A stretch of DNA of 64,000 bases from Chloroflexota bacterium (GCA_011523735.1 WTGB01000097.1:62001-126000); one strand, 5' to 3'. Shown: positions 18,060-26,967, counted from the first letter of the stretch. Notes: generated by a model not told the origin, from the letters alone. Made by a program: numbers and translations.

Positions 18060-19193
18060 ATGCCCGTCACAGTCGCGCGCATAAAGCGGAAAGCCGCCGA
18101 ACTCGGCTTCAATCTTTGCGGCCTCACTCCCGCCAAGCCCTCGCCCACCCTCGCCGCCTACCTGCGCTGGCTCCGACGCGGCATGCACGGCGAGATGCGC
18201 TATTTGGCGCGGACTGACCGCGTTCGCCGGCGCCAGGACCTGCGCGAAATCCTGCCCGGCGCCAAGACGCTCATCGTAGTCGGCCTGGATTACTACGCGC
18301 GCTACGCCGATGAAGCCACGCTGAGCGACCCCGCCCGCGGGCGCATCGCCGCCTACGCCTGGGGCTTGGACTACCACAACGTGCTCGCGCTCCGGCTCGA
18401 GGCTTTCGCTGAGTGGCTGACGGAAGCCAGCGGCGTCAAGCCGGCGCAGAAGGTCTATGTCGATACCGGCGCCTTGCTTGAGCGCAGCCACGCCCAGCAA
18501 GCGGGCTTGGGCTTCATCGGCAAGAACACCATGCTGATCCATCCCCGGCGCGGCGGGACTTTCTTCATCGGCGAGATCATCACCGCGCTCGAATTTGACG
18601 ACTATGACGCGCCGCAGCGCGAGACTATGTGCGGCAGCTGTACGCGCTGCCTGGTCGCCTGCCCCACCGATGCCTTCCCCGAGCCCTTCGTGCTGGATTC
18701 GCGGCGCTGCATCAGCTACCACACCATCGAAAACAGAGGCTGGATCGACCGGGAGCTGCGCGCCGACTTCGGCAACTGGATCTTCGGCTGCGATATCTGC
18801 CAGGATGTCTGCCCCTTCCAGCGCTTCGCCGAAGAGACGGAGGAGGTCGCTTTCCTGCCTTTCGACCTTGACCGGGTCGCGCCGCAACTCACCGACATTT
18901 TGATGTCCAATGAGCCGTCCTTCCGCGCCATGTTCCGCCGCAGTCCGGTCGAGCGAGCTGGCCGGGAACTCATCGTGCGCAACGCCTGCATCGCCGCTGG
19001 CAACTGGCGAGGCAAAGTCGCCATCCCGCACTTGATCCAACTGCTCTATGACGACAGCGCGCTGGTGCGGGGGCACGCGGCCTGGGCGCTCTGGCGGACG
19101 ATGGAGCTGGACAGCAGCAAGCTCCTGACCGATCTCTATCAGCGCGAGGACGATGAGCGGGTGCGGGCTGAGGTGGAGGCGTTGCTGGGGTAA
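18060..19193 (+). CDS. queG: Epoxyqueuosine reductase QueG
   Basis: 377 residues. QueG performs the last step of queuosine synthesis, reducing epoxyqueuosine in tRNA anticodons with a cobalamin and two [4Fe-4S] clusters. Both cluster motifs are visible: MCGSCTRCLVACPTDAF and FGCDICQDVCPFQRF. The signature ISYHTIENRGWIDRELR lies between them, and an N-terminal cobalamin-binding domain precedes them. The C-terminus has a HEAT-like repeat (HAAWALWRTME). Length and domain order are normal. The start ATG follows a 140-bp gap that holds no gene. Confidence 0.96.
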   Translation: MPVTVARIKRKAAELGFNLCGLTPAKPSPTLAAYLRWLRRGMHGEMRYLARTDRVRRRQDLREILPGAKTLIVVGLDYYARYADEATLSDPARGRIAAYAWGLDYHNVLALRLEAFAEWLTEASGVKPAQKVYVDTGALLERSHAQQAGLGFIGKNTMLIHPRRGGTFFIGEIITALEFDDYDAPQRETMCGSCTRCLVACPTDAFPEPFVLDSRRCISYHTIENRGWIDRELRADFGNWIFGCDICQDVCPFQRFAEETEEVAFLPFDLDRVAPQLTDILMSNEPSFRAMFRRSPVERAGRELIVRNACIAAGNWRGKVAIPHLIQLLYDDSALVRGHAAWALWRTMELDSSKLLTDLYQREDDERVRAEVEALLG

Positions 19194-19218
19194 CTATAGG
19201 GCGCATCCTTTCCACTTT

Positions 19219-19309
19219 CGGGGGACTCACAGCCGCGCGTAGACACCGCGGTTCAGTCGCCCCTACACGCATCTCAAAAATTTGCGGGCGACACAAGTGT
19301 CGCCCCTAC
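19219..19309. repeat. Two GGGCGAC palindromic repeats between convergent genes
   Basis: Copy 2a (19219-19266) has the arms GGGGGACT...AGTCGCCCCTAC around CGCGTAGACACCGCGG, and closely matches the copy at 29388. Copy 2b (19286-19309) is a perfect 9-bp hairpin, GGGCGACAC-AA-GTGTCGCCC, followed by CTACA. They lie between the ends of queG and the amidase and could also serve as a bidirectional transcription stop. Confidence 0.75.
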
Positions 19310-19319
19310 ATGTCCCCGA

Positions 19320-20957
19320 TTAGAGGGTATCCAAGTCGGGATATTGGCGGTGCCAGTCTGCCCCGTCCTGATAGGCTTTGGCGACGGCGAGGGTCTCGGC
19401 TTCCTTGTTGAGCCCGCCGACGAAGGAGATGCTAGTGGGTGTGCGCTTATCTGTGAAGCCGTTGGGCAGGACGACGGTGGGATGCCCGGTGAAGTTGGTG
19501 ATGGGTAGGACGTTTGCGCCGTAGCTGGGCACGATGAAGACATCCACCTGCTGCATCACCCGCGCCATATCCTGCATCAGCAGCGCGCGGATGCGGTTGG
19601 CGTTGATGTATTCGACGGCGGGGATGAAGCGGGCGGCGCGGAAGATGTTGGGCCAGGCGCTATCATCCTGGCGCGCCATCGCATCGACCGAGCCATCGCG
19701 GGTGATGGCATCGAAGGCGGCGGCCGCTTCGGCAGCCAGTATCGTCCACAAGCCGCCGGTATCGCGCTCGGGCAGCTCGATCGGCAACAGCTCGAAACCG
19801 ACTTCACGCATCACATCAAGGGCGGCGATGCTGTTCTCCAGCGTACTGCGATAGAGCGCCTGCTTCTCCTCATCGTCGGTTTCGGCAGCCTCTGGCTCAA
19901 AAGCGCTAGCGACATAGCCGACCTGCAGCGACTGCGGATCGAGAGCCGGGTCCCAACTGAAGGGCTCGGGAGTAATCGTCATGTCTAAGCCATCGGGACC
20001 GAAGATGGCGCTGAAGACGAGGGCGCAATCCTCGACTGAGCGGCACATGGGACCGATCTTGTCCATGCTCCAACTGAGAGCCATGGCGCCGTAGCGGCTG
20101 ACGCGGCCGAAAGTGGGGCGCAAGCCGGTGAGTCCGCAGCGGGTCGAGGGCGAGACGATGCTGCCCAGGGTCTCGGTGCCGATGGAGAAGCCGACCAAGC
20201 CGGCAGCGGTGGCGGCGCCGGGTCCAGCCGATGAGCCGCTGCTGCCCTCGGATGTATCCCAGGGATTGCGAGTCATGCCGCCGTACCAGACATCGCCGTT
20301 GGCCAGCGCGCCGAGGGTCAGCTTGGCGATGAGCACGGCGCCGGCTTCTTCCAGCCGCTGAACGACAGTCGCATCGAGGTCGATGAGCTGGTCCTTGTAG
20401 GGCGCAGCGCCCCATTGGGTGGGATAGCCGCGCGTGGCCAGCAAGTCCTTCGCGCCCCAGGGGATGCCATGCAGTGGACCGCGATAGAGGCCGCGGGCGA
20501 TCTCGCTGTCGGCGCGCGTCGCCTGTTCGATGGCGAGGTCATCGGTGTAGGCGGCGACGCAGAGCAGCTTTTCGTCATAACGCTTGAGGCGGCTCAGGTA
20601 CATCTCGGTCAGTTCCAGCGATGTGACTTGACGGCTGCGGATGAGTTCGGCGAGTTGGGTCACGGTGTAGAAGGCGGCGTCTTCGAGATCGGCGGGGCGG
20701 GATACCGGCGGTTGAGCGCTCATGGCGTAGTTGCGCGGGACGGGGGCGGGATTGGGATCGGCAATATGTACGTTGAAGTTGAGCGCCATGGGCAGGCTGT
20801 TGGGCAGGTCGGCGGCGCGGATGGCGGCGTATTGCTCGCGGCGGCCGCTGACGATTTCGAGCATCTGCTGGCGCTGTTCGGGGCTGAAGTCGAGGCCGAG
20901 CAGGGTTTGGGCGGCGGTGATGTGGTCGGGGGTGATAGGGTCGGCGGGTTGGGTCAT
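19320..20957 (-). CDS. Amidase signature-family hydrolase, 545 aa
   Basis: The Ser-cisSer-Lys catalytic triad of the amidase signature family is recognisable: Lys in GIPWGAKDLLATRG, the Gly/Ser-rich SEGSSGSSAGPGAATAAG, and the nucleophile region GFSIGTETLGSIVSPSTRCG. The N-terminal 120 or so residues are an extension beyond the usual amidase start, with AAQTLLGLDFSPEQRQQM, as in many bacterial family members related to GatA. No gatB or gatC lies nearby, so a stand-alone amidase is more likely than GatA. The substrate is unknown. No signal peptide. Its upstream region (20958-21379) is unusually structured. Confidence 0.88.
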   Translation of the reverse strand: MTQPADPITPDHITAAQTLLGLDFSPEQRQQMLEIVSGRREQYAAIRAADLPNSLPMALNFNVHIADPNPAPVPRNYAMSAQPPVSRPADLEDAAFYTVTQLAELIRSRQVTSLELTEMYLSRLKRYDEKLLCVAAYTDDLAIEQATRADSEIARGLYRGPLHGIPWGAKDLLATRGYPTQWGAAPYKDQLIDLDATVVQRLEEAGAVLIAKLTLGALANGDVWYGGMTRNPWDTSEGSSGSSAGPGAATAAGLVGFSIGTETLGSIVSPSTRCGLTGLRPTFGRVSRYGAMALSWSMDKIGPMCRSVEDCALVFSAIFGPDGLDMTITPEPFSWDPALDPQSLQVGYVASAFEPEAAETDDEEKQALYRSTLENSIAALDVMREVGFELLPIELPERDTGGLWTILAAEAAAAFDAITRDGSVDAMARQDDSAWPNIFRAARFIPAVEYINANRIRALLMQDMARVMQQVDVFIVPSYGANVLPITNFTGHPTVVLPNGFTDKRTPTSISFVGGLNKEAETLAVAKAYQDGADWHRQYPDLDTL

Positions 20958-20998
20958 GGCGGGTTCCTCGCGTTTTGTTGGAGGATTCTATTGTAAAG

Positions 20999-21108
20999 GG
21001 AAATATTTTTTGTCCAATAAGGTATTGGAATTCCCGGAAAGGGATGCAGGCAAGTGTCCGGATTTTGCCGGAGATTTCCCGTAGATGGAAATATTTTTTC
21101 TACGGGAA
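20999..21108. repeat. Structured intergenic segment with 13-bp direct repeats and hairpins
   Basis: GGAAATATTTTTT occurs twice, at 20999-21011 and 21087-21099. The second copy forms the loop of a perfect 10-bp inverted repeat, TTCCCGTAGA...TCTACGGGAA (21076-21108). A smaller inverted repeat, CCAATA-AGG-TATTGG, lies at 21014-21028. The 420-bp gap 20958-21379 has no gene that I can support. Confidence 0.6.
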
Positions 21109-21239
21109 GGTACGGAAGCGGGCTGGGCTATGGGGATTGTTAAGCAGCGGGTGTTGAGGTCATTTTAGCATGGGTTGGGTGTGGGTGTCTAGAGCAAATG
21201 TTCGGGTGTTAGGGTTTTGGGTTTTTTCTTCTTTGTTTG

Positions 21240-21275
21240 CCACAGAGGGCGCGGAGTTTTTTTGAGGGCACGGAC
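21240..21275 (+). repeat. CACAGAG-type intergenic repeat, copy 1
   Basis: CCACAGAGGGCGCGGAG, then GAGGGCACGG. Related copies of this ACAGAG-rich element lie at 30573-30600, 31531-31570 (opposite orientation) and 50791-50813, always outside genes. Confidence 0.55.
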
Positions 21276-21379
21276 AAGACTAATACCTAATGTCCACAAG
21301 GCGCCCATAGGGAGGCTAGCAAGTATGCTATGTGAATTAGTGAGTGGATAGTCGCAGAATTAGACTTTGGCCATCTGCT

Positions 21380-22843
21380 TTAGAGTTTACTCGCTGGAGG
21401 CTTCTTCTTCCCATCTACGTAGACTACGGTTGGCACTCGTTGGTTCTCAAAATCCGCATACGAAATCACGTTTTCTAACTCCGCCCATCTTTCGTCAGAA
21501 CAACCTCCGACGTCGACAATGACGAATATTGAATGCTGTGTCTGTTCTGCCTTCTTATATTCTTCAAGCTGAGTCGTAAATCCGTGCACTAGTCGCTTGT
21601 TTGAAGATAGCTTCATTTCCGTAAGAACTCTTATATTATAACCTTTGCTAATCTTTAAGTCTACATGTCCACGTCCAGAATTTGTTTCTGGACTGATATC
21701 TAGATTATTCGCTTGACAGTATCCATCTGCTATTCCAAAAAATAGAGCTTGCGCAGCTTCTTCGTGCTTCGGAATAGTACATGCTCTATCTTGATACAGT
21801 AGTTTGTGCAAGCCATTGTTTTCAACCAATCGCTTGAAGTGATTGCAGATCCGCAAGACCAATTTGACAACGTCTTCAGCCGTTGGATTTGTGGGAAGCG
21901 CTAGCTGTATAGGATAGTCGCGGACGACTTGCATGGCTTGATCAAACCAATTGCGCAGTCCCAATGGATCAAGCGCCAAGTCATACGCGTCGGGGGACGA
22001 ATTCTGATAAAACCGTATGAATCTCTCGAAGAATTCTGGGTTATTGAGAATAGCACGCTTGTACACCCACTTTGGCGTCCGTCGTTTACTCCACACGTCA
22101 CCGATGATCTGGTTCAGTTCCTTTCGCAAATCCTGATTAAATGCAACGACGCGACCGATGTCCTGATATGAATGGGCTAACGGCAGATGATTTAGTACAT
22201 CCTTAGGAACGAGAATTATGGGCGCTCGACTGTGAGGATTCTGAGGAAGTACGTACCCCATGTCCGCGCGCACACGTGGAATGCTCGAGCAGACGCCGAT
22301 ATCATTGAATATCTGACTCGAGTACGCTAGCAAGTCTGGCATTATGATGTTTGCGATCATGTCGCAGATACGATCCGCTCCGATATCCTTCTCAAACAGA
22401 CCCATAACTTCAAATAATTCCGGATGCTCATGTCCAGCATCAATTATAATTTTGGCCGTTGTGAGCATCTCTGCACGCAGTTCTTCACCGATGCCACTAC
22501 CATCAGTTGAGCCACTGCAATATCCAATACAGAGGCCTCTTACCTCGGGAAAGTCCAATATGTTGTCCGCGCGGCGCCAAAAGTAGTCACCGGTAGTCTG
22601 CGACAAGGAAAGCAGTGTGATTACTTTCGAGAAGCGATCTCGAATACGCTGATAGGACTCCTTTAGCTCAGGAGCGGCAGTTTTCTTGAGCAATCTAGGA
22701 TCTATGAACAGCTTCGTATCTTCATCGAGGAATCCATTAAAGGCACCAGTGCCATCAAGTACTTCTGGTTTAACACCCAGATAATCGCAAATTCGTTCCG
22801 TCACTTGAGTCCTTTTGAGTTCTTTTTCAGATTTCGGATACAT
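21380..22843 (-). CDS. Predicted PD-(D/E)XK nuclease-domain protein, candidate stand-alone defence gene
   Basis: 487 residues, no named family recognised. The C-terminus has the nuclease-fold signature D395 (RGHVDLKI), E409-M-K411 (VLTEMKLS) and a following helix with Q425 (TTQLEEYKKAEQ). The order is that of PD-(D/E)XK enzymes. The N-terminal 350 residues are mixed alpha/beta, with FNGFLDEDTKLFIDPRLL near 35-52. The coding sequence is lower in G+C than its neighbours, and the gene is isolated between an amidase and a copper operon, with repeats on both sides. Nuclease activity and a defence role are inferences. Confidence 0.65.
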   Translation of the reverse strand: MYPKSEKELKRTQVTERICDYLGVKPEVLDGTGAFNGFLDEDTKLFIDPRLLKKTAAPELKESYQRIRDRFSKVITLLSLSQTTGDYFWRRADNILDFPEVRGLCIGYCSGSTDGSGIGEELRAEMLTTAKIIIDAGHEHPELFEVMGLFEKDIGADRICDMIANIIMPDLLAYSSQIFNDIGVCSSIPRVRADMGYVLPQNPHSRAPIILVPKDVLNHLPLAHSYQDIGRVVAFNQDLRKELNQIIGDVWSKRRTPKWVYKRAILNNPEFFERFIRFYQNSSPDAYDLALDPLGLRNWFDQAMQVVRDYPIQLALPTNPTAEDVVKLVLRICNHFKRLVENNGLHKLLYQDRACTIPKHEEAAQALFFGIADGYCQANNLDISPETNSGRGHVDLKISKGYNIRVLTEMKLSSNKRLVHGFTTQLEEYKKAEQTQHSIFVIVDVGGCSDERWAELENVISYADFENQRVPTVVYVDGKKKPPASKL

Positions 22844-22959
22844 GCGTAAAGGCGATCAAGCCTTACACGTTGGTCAGTATAGCCCAGCTAGGATGCACTC
22901 TAGGAATTGAAGACAGTAAATGGCCAATTCTGAGTAAATTCTATTAAGTTTCTTACGAT

Positions 22960-23052
22960 GTTGCTTGCCTCTTCCCACGCAAGCGCAGCGAATTGGTCAC
23001 CACGAACACGGACGAGAAGGCCATTACGGCGGCGGCGAACATGGGCAGCGGA
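22960..23052 (-). pseudogene. Remnant of a second copA 3' end
   Basis: On the minus strand this reads GAPLPMFAAAVMAFSSVFVV, continuing TNSLRLRGKRQATS-stop. It matches the last residues of the CopA encoded at 23102 (GLIPMFAAAAMAFSSVFVVT) with about 85% base identity by eye. Only this C-terminal tail is present. A GGGCGAC repeat (23067-23091) lies between the remnant and the intact gene. It is either the end of a decayed tandem copA or a local duplication. Confidence 0.8.
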
Positions 23053-23066
23053 GCGCCATAAACTAC

Positions 23067-23091
23067 GGGCGACCCACCGGGTCGCCCCTAC
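23067..23091. repeat. GGGCGAC palindromic repeat, copy 3
   Basis: Perfect 9-bp arms GGGCGACCC-ACC-GGGTCGCCC followed by CTAC. The core is identical to the copy at 31467-31491. It sits between copA and the copA 3' remnant. Confidence 0.8.
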
Positions 23092-23101
23092 AAATCGGTA
23101 G

Positions 23102-25564
23102 TTATGAGGCGATTCGCTTTCCGCGCAGGCGCAACGAATTGGTCACCACGAACACGGACGAGAAGGCCATGGCCGCAGCGGCGAACATGGGGATCAGGCC
23201 GCCGAGCATGGCGACGGGGATCAGCACGATGTTGTAGATGAAAGCCCAGAAGAGGTTCTGGTGGATCGTGCGCAGAGTCACTTGGCTCAGGGCGATCGCA
23301 GCCGCAACCGCGTTCAGGTCGCCGCGGACGAGGGTGACATCAGCCGCTTCGATGGCGATATCGGTGCCGCCGCCGATAGCGAAGCCGATATCGGCTTGAG
23401 CCAGAGCCGGGGCGTCGTTGATGCCATCGCCGACCATGGCGACGCGCGCGCCTTCCCGCTGGAGTTGCTCGACGGCGCCCACTTTATCGGCCGGCAGGAC
23501 TTCCGCCAGGACGCGCCTGATGCCGACTTCGCGGGCGATGGCGTCGGCGGTTTGTTGATTGTCGCCGGTGATCATCGTGACGTCAAAACCGCGCTCACCC
23601 AGAGATTTGATGGCAGCGGCCGAGCTGGGTTTGAGTTGGTCGCCGATCGCGATTGCGCCGGCGAGGGTGGAATCCAGGGCGAGCAGAACTACCGTGTTGC
23701 CGCGCGCGCTCATTCGGCTAATATCGTCGGCGAGGGGGCTGAGGTCGATGTTGCGCTGGCGCATGAAGCTCGGGCTGCCGATGAGCAGGGCGCGGTCAGC
23801 GACGGTCGCGCTGAGTCCGCGGCCGGGATGCGCCTCGAAGGCATCTACCGGAAGGGGGTTGATGCCGCGGGCTTTGGCGGCATTCACCACCGCTGAGGCG
23901 AGCGGATGTTCGCTGCTGCTTTCGGCGGAGGCGCTGAATTGAAGGAGGCTGTGTTCGTCGAAGTCGGGCGCGGCTACTAGCTCGGTCACGCTGGGTTTGC
24001 CTTGGGTGACCGTGCCGGTTTTGTCCAGCAGGATGGTCGTCAGCGAGGCGGCGCGCTCGAGGGCTTCGCTGCTGCGGAAGAGGATGCCGGCTTCGGCGCC
24101 GCGGCCCGTGCCGACCATGATGGCGGTGGGCGTGGCCAGACCGAGGGCGCAGGGGCAGGCGATGACCAGCACGGCGATCATGTTGAGGATGGCTGTCGGC
24201 AGGTCCGCGCCGCCAATGGTCAGCCAGCCTAGAAGCGTGAGCAGCGCCAGGACGATGACGAGTGGCACAAAGTAGGCGGAGACACGGTCGGCAATCGCTT
24301 GAATCGGCGCTTTGCTGCCTTGAGCCGCTTCCACCAGGCGGATGATCTGCGCCAGGACGGTGTCGCGGCCGACGCGCTGGGCTTCGATGATCAGTCTTCC
24401 TTGCTGATTGATGGTCCCGCCGTAGACTTCGGCAGCGGCCGATTTGTCCACCGGCAGACTTTCGCCAGTGAGCATGGATTCGTCGACGGCGGAGCGTCCG
24501 TCGGTCACGATGGCGTCGACCGGGATGCGCTCGCCCGGCTTGACCAGCAGCAGGTCGCCCGGCGCGACTTCGTCGATGGGGATGGACTTCTCTTTGCCTT
24601 CGCTGAGGAGCGTAGCGGTCTTGGGCGCCAAGCCCATCAGCTTCTTGATGGCGTCGCTGGTTCTTCCTTTGGCGCGCGCTTCCAGCAGTTTGCCCAGGGT
24701 TATCAGCGTGAGGATAACGGCGGTTGATTCGAAATAGTCGGATTTGCCGACCACATCGGAGAATCCGAAGGCGATGCCGAGCAGGACGATGATGCCGTAG
24801 ACATAAGCCGCGATGGAGCCCATCGCCACCAGCACATCCATATTGGCGCTGCCGTTGCGCAGGGACTTGACCGCGCCGCTGAGGTACTGCCCCCCCAGCA
24901 GCAGCATGACGGGCGTGGCCAGCGCGCCGAAGATGAAGAGCCAGATATCGTCCGCCAGGAAAGCGAAGTTGTCCATCAGGAAAGGGATCTGGTGGGTGAA
25001 GTGCCGCGCCATGCTGAGGATGGTCAGCGGGATGGTGAAGATGGCGCCGATTTTGACCAGGCGGGCTTGGCGATCGATCTCGGCTTGGCGAACGGCCGCT
25101 TCGTGGTCTTCGGGCGCATGCGAGTCGGATGTGTCGATGACGCCATAGCCAGCGCGCTCGACGGCGTCGACCAGGTCATGGCGGCGGGTCGCACCGGGCA
25201 GATAAGATACGGTCGCCTTTTCGCTGGCGAGGTTGACATTGGCGCTGATGACGCCGTCGGCTTTGCTCAAGGCGCGGGATACGTTCTTCTGGCACATGGC
25301 GCAGGTCATGCCAGTGATCGGCAAATCGATAGTAGCGGCGGCGACGCCGTAGCCGGAGCCCTCCAGCCGCTCGATGAGATCGCCCGCGCTCAGGCGGTCA
25401 GTATCGTAGTCGACGGTCGCTTTTTCGGTGGCCAGGTTGACGCTGACATCGGCGACGCCATCGGCGCGTTTCAGGCTGCGCTCGACATTTTTGACGCACA
25501 TGGCGCAGGTCATGCCTGTGACTGGCAGTGTGATCTGTTTTATTGTCATGGTTGGCGTCTCCAT
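23102..25564 (-). CDS. copA: Cu(I)-exporting P1B-type ATPase
   Basis: 820 residues, with two N-terminal HMA domains (GMTCAMCVKNVERSLKRADG and GMTCAMCQKNVSRAL). Next come the membrane segments, the ion-binding CPC in VIACPCALGLATPTAIMVG, the phosphorylation site DKTGTVTQGKPS, the TGES actuator motif (SMLTGESLPVDK), and GDGINDAPALAQADIGFAIG. The C-terminal helices carry the Met-Ser pair (MAFSSVFVVTNSLRLRG) typical of copper ATPases. It exports Cu(I) from the cytoplasm. The start codon directly abuts the stop of the csoR-type repressor gene, so the two form one operon controlled by copper. Confidence 0.97.
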   Translation of the reverse strand: METPTMTIKQITLPVTGMTCAMCVKNVERSLKRADGVADVSVNLATEKATVDYDTDRLSAGDLIERLEGSGYGVAAATIDLPITGMTCAMCQKNVSRALSKADGVISANVNLASEKATVSYLPGATRRHDLVDAVERAGYGVIDTSDSHAPEDHEAAVRQAEIDRQARLVKIGAIFTIPLTILSMARHFTHQIPFLMDNFAFLADDIWLFIFGALATPVMLLLGGQYLSGAVKSLRNGSANMDVLVAMGSIAAYVYGIIVLLGIAFGFSDVVGKSDYFESTAVILTLITLGKLLEARAKGRTSDAIKKLMGLAPKTATLLSEGKEKSIPIDEVAPGDLLLVKPGERIPVDAIVTDGRSAVDESMLTGESLPVDKSAAAEVYGGTINQQGRLIIEAQRVGRDTVLAQIIRLVEAAQGSKAPIQAIADRVSAYFVPLVIVLALLTLLGWLTIGGADLPTAILNMIAVLVIACPCALGLATPTAIMVGTGRGAEAGILFRSSEALERAASLTTILLDKTGTVTQGKPSVTELVAAPDFDEHSLLQFSASAESSSEHPLASAVVNAAKARGINPLPVDAFEAHPGRGLSATVADRALLIGSPSFMRQRNIDLSPLADDISRMSARGNTVVLLALDSTLAGAIAIGDQLKPSSAAAIKSLGERGFDVTMITGDNQQTADAIAREVGIRRVLAEVLPADKVGAVEQLQREGARVAMVGDGINDAPALAQADIGFAIGGGTDIAIEAADVTLVRGDLNAVAAAIALSQVTLRTIHQNLFWAFIYNIVLIPVAMLGGLIPMFAAAAMAFSSVFVVTNSLRLRGKRIAS

Positions 25565-25864
25565 CTAACTGTTGATCAGCTTGAGGATTTTTTGCAAGTC
25601 GGAGGCGGCGCGGGCCGGGTCGTCGGTCATCTCCGCTTGCAGCGAGTTTTCGATGTAGCAGTCGAAGAGATGGTTGATCAAGCTGGTCATGCCTTTTTCG
25701 ATGGTGCGGGCGCGCAGGACGCGCTCCTCACAGCTGCCGGCGTCGGCCGCGATCATGTCTTCCAGCGCGGTCAGTTGTCCCTGGATGCGCCGAATGCGAT
25801 TGATGGTCTTGCGGTTGAAGCCCTGCCGTTCAGCCTGCGCCAACTGTATCATTTGAGATGCCAT
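25565..25864 (-). CDS. csoR: CsoR/DUF156-family metal-sensing repressor
   Basis: 99 residues, all-helical CsoR fold. The predicted Cu(I) ligands are Cys in AGSCEERVLRAR, His in INHLFDCY and Cys three residues after the Leu-Phe of that motif. NRIRRIQGQLTALEDMI is the usual DNA-binding first helix. The stop is immediately followed by the copA start. A palindrome (25885-25900) lies 20 bp upstream of its start and is a likely operator, giving autoregulation with copA. Copper binding would release the repressor. Confidence 0.92.
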   Translation of the reverse strand: MASQMIQLAQAERQGFNRKTINRIRRIQGQLTALEDMIAADAGSCEERVLRARTIEKGMTSLINHLFDCYIENSLQAEMTDDPARAASDLQKILKLINS

Positions 25865-25884
25865 CTTTGGACTCCTGAATACAT

Positions 25885-25900
25885 ATACCCCTATAGGTAT
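25885..25900. promoter_or_regulatory. Probable CsoR operator
   Basis: ATACC-CCTATA-GGTAT, an inverted repeat with the TACCCC...GGTA character of known CsoR sites, just upstream of the csoR start codon (25864). The position fits repression of the csoR-copA transcript. Confidence 0.7.
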
Positions 25901-25972
25901 TGACGTGGACTGGATTGGCTTTCTTACGGCTTGCGCTAATGTGCGGAACGGTTTTCAGCTTTCTGCGACGAC

Positions 25973-26539
25973 CTAGCGCGCCAGGCTCTCGTAGTGCAGC
26001 AGTACGTTGCCGGAGTCGAAGTTCCAGGATCGCAGCAAGCGCAGGCGCGTGAGAGCAGCGCTATCGAAGCAGCGTTTGCCTGCGCCGCAAATGACGGGTG
26101 TGATGATGAGTAGGTATTCGTCGATGAGCTCAGCGGCGGTCAGTTGGTCGACGAGGCTGCCACTGCCGAAGATGGCGATAGAGCCGCCGGCGCTCGCTTT
26201 CAGGCGCTGCGTCTCGGCGATGAGGTCGCCTTGGAGCAGGCGACTGTTCGCCCAGGTGAGTTCGCTCAAGCTGCGCGAGGCGACGATTTTTTCCAGCGAT
26301 TCCAGTTCCAGAGCCATTGCCCGAGCGGCGGGATCGGCTTCCGCATCAGCGGCGAAAGGCGCCCAGAAATATTCGAAAAGCTGGTAGGTCACGCGGCCGA
26401 AGATGAGGGTATCGGCCTTATAGACCTCATACGCGACCTTGTCGACTTCGGGATCGTGCATGAACCAGTCAATCTCGCCATTGGGTCCGGCGAAGCAGCC
26501 ATCCAGTGAGAGACGGTTGTAGACGATGAGTTTTCTCAT
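25973..26539 (-). CDS. Dihydrofolate reductase-like/RibD C-terminal domain protein
   Basis: I chose the ATG ending at 26539, with AGGAG six bases upstream, over a start five codons earlier. 188 residues. MRKLIVYNRLSLDGCFAGPN, TLIFGRVTYQLFEYFW, SIAIFGSGSLVDQLTAAELI and DEYLLIITPVICGAGKRCF are the standard blocks of the RibD_C/YyaP-YqjY reductase family, which bind NADPH. The actual substrate is unknown. It lies 11 bp downstream of the epimerase gene on the same strand, and probably shares its transcript. Confidence 0.88.
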   Translation of the reverse strand: MRKLIVYNRLSLDGCFAGPNGEIDWFMHDPEVDKVAYEVYKADTLIFGRVTYQLFEYFWAPFAADAEADPAARAMALELESLEKIVASRSLSELTWANSRLLQGDLIAETQRLKASAGGSIAIFGSGSLVDQLTAAELIDEYLLIITPVICGAGKRCFDSAALTRLRLLRSWNFDSGNVLLHYESLAR

Positions 26540-26550
26540 GAGATGCTCCT

Positions 26551-26967
26551 TCATTCGCGGGACTTGTCAATGCGTTCGTAAAGTTCAAGCAAGATGCCGC
26601 CGGTGCTTCTGGGGTGGACGAAGGCGTAGCGCTGTCCCTCGCGTTTGCGCGGCTCGTCGTTGATCAACTCATAGCCGGCAGCGCGCAACTCACCGAGTTT
26701 AGCATCCAGATCCGGCACTTCCAAGCAGAGATGGTGCAGGCCGGGTCCGCGCTTCGCCAAGTGTTTTGCCACGCCGCTATCGGACGATGTCGGTTTGATG
26801 AGTTCGATATGGGTAGCGCCGAGTTCGAGAAAGGCGATATCAACGGCTTCGGCGGGCAGGGATTGCACCGCGCCGCCGGTCAAGCCGATGCCCTCACGCC
26901 AGAAGCGGAGCGCGGCGTCGAGGTCGTCCACGACAAACGCGACATGATTGAGTTGGATATCTGACAT
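26551..26967 (-). CDS. mce: Methylmalonyl-CoA epimerase (VOC superfamily)
   Basis: 138 residues from ATG 26967 (MSDIQLNHVAFVVDDLDAAL); an upstream in-frame extension is not conserved-looking. Metal-binding residues of the vicinal-oxygen-chelate fold are visible: His in LNHVAFVV, Glu in HIELIKP, His in GLHHLCLEV and Glu in ILLELYE. The enzyme converts (S)- to (R)-methylmalonyl-CoA between propionyl-CoA carboxylase and the B12 mutase. It is divergent from the acyl-CoA dehydrogenase gene that starts at 27084. Confidence 0.9.
   Translation of the reverse strand: MSDIQLNHVAFVVDDLDAALRFWREGIGLTGGAVQSLPAEAVDIAFLELGATHIELIKPTSSDSGVAKHLAKRGPGLHHLCLEVPDLDAKLGELRAAGYELINDEPRKREGQRYAFVHPRSTGGILLELYERIDKSRE

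Noticed and set aside
17958-19076. 372-residue minus-strand frame opposite queG
   Set aside because: Antisense shadow of a motif-complete QueG.
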